The notes beneath the pieces were generated by a model. The model saw only the letters and a list, made by a program, of their open reading frames with translations. It searched no databases and was not told where the DNA came from. Shown in pieces: positions 43,132-46,013 of a DNA stretch of 46,013 bases (position 1 is its first letter; each line of letters starts with the position of its first letter). Origin of the DNA: Akkermansiaceae bacterium UBA1315 (GTDB lineage: Bacteria; Verrucomicrobiota; Verrucomicrobiia; Verrucomicrobiales; Akkermansiaceae); assembly GCA_002307065.1 (NCBI GenBank), contig DBTN01000013.1, forward strand, positions 1,095 to 47,107. The letters run 5' to 3'. A program made the position numbers and the translations under genes.

Positions 43132-43476
43132 AGCGTCCGGGATTTCCGGAGAAAATCAACACCGATAAATGCCTTCAACGGCCGGGAGCGCCCCGGGCTT
43201 TCAGAAAGAAAAAAATAAACCGCTGTGCCGTCCTTGGCGCTTAAAGCCACGTTCCGTAAGCTCAATAGGTGGGGCCGTTCGGTTATTGAGGTCTTCCTGT
43301 GAAGGCATGACCCATTTTTGCCGAATGATGGCCCCGGTTCAATCATATCGGTCCGGGCAAGCTGCCAAAATCGAAACGAACACAGCAGTCGGAGGGGAAT
43401 CTAGAATGAGTTGCGGGCCACGCAAACAAAAATCTTCATCTTTCGCGACTCTAACAGAAAATCGGCGCTCGGAGTT
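43132..43476. other. Intergenic region between polX and the TPR gene
   Basis: No gene is supported; a minus-strand frame at 43128-43346 has no family resemblance. The stretch contains a T-rich block on the minus strand (complement of 43207-43219) and a CTAACAG heptamer at 43451. It should hold the polX 3' end and the promoter of the TPR-pgk-tpiA genes, but I cannot fix either. Confidence 0.35.
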
Positions 43477-45210
43477 CTAACGCTTGTTTTTTGGCGTTTT
43501 GAGAAATTTTTCGACGTCTTTCAGCGAGCGTGTGTTGAAGACGTCCTCGCGGCGGAGCCAGCCTTTGCGGGCGAGGCGGACGCCGAGACCGATGTGGTGG
43601 AGACGGGCTGTGGAATGCGCGTCCGGATTGATCGAACAAAGCACCCCTTTGTCGCGTGCGCGTTTCCACCAACGCCAGTCCATGTCGAGCCGCAGCGGGC
43701 TGCAATTGAGCTCGATGATCGTGCGGGTCTCCGCCGCACAATCGATGATTTTCGCATGGTCGACCGAATAGGAATCGCGACGCAAAAGCAGGCGACCGGT
43801 GACGTGGCCGAGCATGGTGACGTATTCGTTTTCCATCGCTTTGCAAATCCGTGCGGTCATTTCGGATTCTGTTAGATTAAAAACGTTGTGGACTGAGGCG
43901 ACGCAGAAATCGAGTTGAGATAAGATCGAGTCGTCAAAATCGAGCGAACCGTCTTTCAGAATATCGACTTCCGATCCGCAGAAGAGCCGGAAATTTTCGT
44001 AACCGGCGTTGAGCTTTCGGATCGCGTCCATCTGATCGAGCAGACGGGTTTCATCCAGACCGCGAGCTTGGAAAGAAGATTTCGAGTGATCGGAAATTCC
44101 GAGATATTGTAGGCCGAGTTCAATGGCCTCGTCCGCCATCGCTTCGAGCGTGTCGTGGCCGTCGGAGGCCGTTGTGTGGTTGTGGAACGTGCCACGAAGG
44201 TGAGTGAGCTCGATCAATCGCGGGATGGTATGGTCGGTCGCGGCCTCGATTTCGCCGCGGTTTTCCCGAAGTTCCGGCGGGATGAAATCGAGTCCGAGTG
44301 ACCGATAAATGTCGATCTCCTCATTCACCTCGGGGATTTCGACTTCGGGTTTCACGGCGCTGAATCCATATTCATTTAACGAAAGTCCCTTCTTTAACGC
44401 CAGCGACCGGATCGCGACGTTGTGCTCTTTCGAACCGGTGAAATATTGAAGGGCGAAGGGAAATTGTGCGTTGGAAACCGCCCGGAGATCGCACTGGATT
44501 CCATTTTTCAGGCGCACCGAAGTTTTAGTATCTCCACAAACGATGACCGTCTCAACGTGCGGCAGCGTGGTGAAATCCTCACACACTAAAACCGGTTCTT
44601 TCGTGGCGACGAGGAAGTCGAGATCATGAACGGTTTCTTTCGCTCGCCGAAACGATCCGGCCACGGCGACTCGGGAAATTTCCGGATGCATTCGGAGCAG
44701 TTCGAGGATTTCGTCCACCAGCGGCGTGACTGCGGAAAGAAGAAACGTATCGGCGAACGTTTCGCGCAGCGCGATTGCTTCGAGAAGTTTGATCTGCGTT
44801 TTTAACCCGAAACCGGGTAAGTCGGCGATTTTACCGGTTTCGCAGGCCGCTTTCAGCTCGGAGATGGAACCGATGCCGAGCGTTTCGTGGAGCGCTTTGA
44901 CTTTTTTCGGTCCGAGTCCCTGGAGGTCGAAAAGCTCGAAAATTCCGGCAGGAAATTCGGCGCGCAGATTTTGGTGAAACGCGAGGGAACCGGTGCTCGC
45001 AAGTTCGTGCAGCTTGTCGCGCAGCGCGTCGCCGATTCCTTTGATGCCATTCAGTTGATTCGCGGCGGCGAGTTCGACGATCTCGCCATCGAAGTTTCTC
45101 ACCGTTTCCGCGCCTTGGCGATAAGCTCGGACCTTGAAGGGGTTCTCACCTTTGAGTTCGAGCAATAGGGCAATTTCTTCTAACACCTCGGCAAGAGTTT
45201 CGCGGGTCAT
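43477..45210 (-). CDS. polX: DNA polymerase X family protein with PHP domain (PolX)
   Basis: A 577-residue bacterial PolX: N-terminal helix-hairpin-helix and 8-kDa-like region (NGIKGIGDALRDKLHEL, LQGLGPKKVKALHETLG), nucleotidyltransferase palm with GSFRR (185-189) and metal Asp196/Asp198 in KETVHDLDFL, then a C-terminal PHP phosphoesterase from about residue 340 (FHNHTTASDGHD, GISDHSKSS, GSEVDILKDG, LGHVTGRLL, SINPDAHS). The family fills gaps in base-excision repair and has 3'-5' exonuclease activity through PHP. The ATG at 45210 (MTRETLAEVLEEIA) is chosen; the frame is open to 45366, but that stretch overlaps the next gene. Confidence 0.93.
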   Translation of the reverse strand: MTRETLAEVLEEIALLLELKGENPFKVRAYRQGAETVRNFDGEIVELAAANQLNGIKGIGDALRDKLHELASTGSLAFHQNLRAEFPAGIFELFDLQGLGPKKVKALHETLGIGSISELKAACETGKIADLPGFGLKTQIKLLEAIALRETFADTFLLSAVTPLVDEILELLRMHPEISRVAVAGSFRRAKETVHDLDFLVATKEPVLVCEDFTTLPHVETVIVCGDTKTSVRLKNGIQCDLRAVSNAQFPFALQYFTGSKEHNVAIRSLALKKGLSLNEYGFSAVKPEVEIPEVNEEIDIYRSLGLDFIPPELRENRGEIEAATDHTIPRLIELTHLRGTFHNHTTASDGHDTLEAMADEAIELGLQYLGISDHSKSSFQARGLDETRLLDQMDAIRKLNAGYENFRLFCGSEVDILKDGSLDFDDSILSQLDFCVASVHNVFNLTESEMTARICKAMENEYVTMLGHVTGRLLLRRDSYSVDHAKIIDCAAETRTIIELNCSPLRLDMDWRWWKRARDKGVLCSINPDAHSTARLHHIGLGVRLARKGWLRREDVFNTRSLKDVEKFLKTPKNKR

Positions 45211-46013
45211 GGCAGGGAAAGTTGGGTGGTGAAATCGGCGACGACAAACCGGTGATCGGAGTGTCGAGTGGTCGCGGCCCGGCAGCGAACGGGCTGGAAA
45301 TCGCTGCTGCAATAAAGATGGTCGATCCGTAAAATCGGCATCCGACGTTGAAAGGTATTTCCCCAACCGGTGCCCACGGCTTCGAAGGCGTTGGTGAAAT
45401 TCTCCCGCAAAGGACGATGGATCACATCAGTTGCGGGCGCGTTAAAATCTCCGCCGACAATGGTGGAAAGTTTCGGGGAAAGGGTGGTTTGGTTGAGCAC
45501 TTGCAGCGCCATCGTGATTTCCTGACGTCTTACCGCACGGTTGAAATGGTGTTTTTGCCAGGCGGATTTTTTCCAGAATTGGAGATCGGTCGCGGCGGTC
45601 GCGAGGTGAAGATTTACCACATCGATTTCTTTGCCGTTCGGGAGAGTGATCTGGACTTGTTGGTTAAAAATCACGGGCGTCCGCACGTCTCGGGAAATCG
45701 GCCACCGGGAAAGAATCGCGCAGGTGTGTTTGGTGTGAACATATGCCTGAGGGCCATAAAGTTTTTTCCCCATCGCGAGGGCGTCATGAGGCAGGATCTG
45801 TTGCAAAAGCACAATGTCCGGCTGCCATTTCGCGAGGTCGCTGGTGGGGTCTCCAAAACCAAATCCCGCGCAGTTCATCGTGATGATTCGGATGACCGGT
45901 ATTTTCTGAAAATCCGCCGGAGCGCCGGGAGTCGGCGATTCGTTTCCGAGATGGAGGAGCGCCACCGATTCGTCCGAGCCGAACAAGATGGTCGCGAGCC
46001 AAATGGCGCAGAC
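45207..46013 (-). CDS. Endonuclease/exonuclease/phosphatase family protein, 5' truncated
   Basis: The frame runs off the right edge; the residues encoded at the edge (VCAIWLATILFG) look like a membrane helix, so the intact protein is probably membrane-anchored with an outward catalytic domain. EEP-fold motifs: IRIITMNCAGF, DIVLLQQ, NLHLATAATD, GGDFNAPATD, RIDHLYCSSDF and the terminal SDHRFVVADF. The metal-binding Glu normally found in L-Q-E is Gln here, which may weaken or alter activity. It overlaps the polX start by 4 nt, so the two are translationally coupled and may both act in DNA processing, although location outside the cytoplasm would argue against that. Confidence 0.85.
   Translation of the reverse strand, partial: VCAIWLATILFGSDESVALLHLGNESPTPGAPADFQKIPVIRIITMNCAGFGFGDPTSDLAKWQPDIVLLQQILPHDALAMGKKLYGPQAYVHTKHTCAILSRWPISRDVRTPVIFNQQVQITLPNGKEIDVVNLHLATAATDLQFWKKSAWQKHHFNRAVRRQEITMALQVLNQTTLSPKLSTIVGGDFNAPATDVIHRPLRENFTNAFEAVGTGWGNTFQRRMPILRIDHLYCSSDFQPVRCRAATTRHSDHRFVVADFTTQLSLP

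Noticed and set aside
43128..43346. 72-residue minus-strand frame upstream of the TPR gene
   Set aside because: No family resemblance, no signal peptide or domain, and it runs into the TPR gene start; probably chance.

Overview
The window looks like a bacterial chromosome segment of roughly 55% GC, most likely from a Verrucomicrobiota species. The evidence is a PEP-CTERM secreted protein (1016-1735), a free-standing S23-type four-helix-bundle protein, many Sec-exported proteins, and dispersed GTGTCC...GGACAC / CCCGGGG...CCCCGGG hairpin repeats. The lineage is an inference from gene content, since no rRNA or tRNA gene is visible.

Layout. 1-1797: the tail of a DsbD-N-like protein, an AT-rich gap, and a PEP-CTERM protein with its terminator. 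1797-6659 (minus): a livK-livH-livM-livG-(S23 protein)-livF branched-chain amino acid ABC importer operon. 6776-11639: aat (+) facing a parvulin-type foldase and mfd (minus). 11754-13383 (+): a dehydrogenase and an alpha/beta hydrolase, overlapping tail to tail with an MMPL/RND exporter (minus). 15858-22344 (+): a UvrD/Rep helicase, then a vapB-vapC-hrpA cluster joined by 1- and 4-nt overlaps. 22635-32217 (+): a type I restriction-modification island, hsdM-hsdS-(zinc-hook ATPase)-hsdR. 32218-33630: a repeat-rich non-coding stretch. 33631-35430 (+): queD and fumC. 35589-46013 (minus): an FKBP-type PPIase, bioB, a secreted possible caspase-fold protein, tpiA, pgk, a large secreted TPR/HEAT protein, polX and a truncated endonuclease/exonuclease/phosphatase gene.

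The centre of interest is the restriction island. (i) The hsdR frame (1294 codons) holds, without any stop, a complete REP-associated tyrosine transposase (RAYT, a Y1/HUH enzyme) together with REP-like sequences, inside the second RecA-like motor domain. Removing about 240 residues restores the usual HsdR length. (ii) Between hsdS and hsdR sits an 877-residue Rad50-like ATPase with a CPAC zinc hook and a C-terminal R-x6-H motif. It resembles RloC/PrrC anticodon-nuclease guards and overlaps hsdR by 4 nt.

At genome scale, the palindrome ACCGGT is strongly over-represented on both flanks. By my hand count there are about 43 copies in 1-22344 and 33 in 32218-46013, in all reading frames, but only one in the 9.6-kb island. 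This marks the island as foreign and suggests a HIP1-like iterated palindrome in the host.
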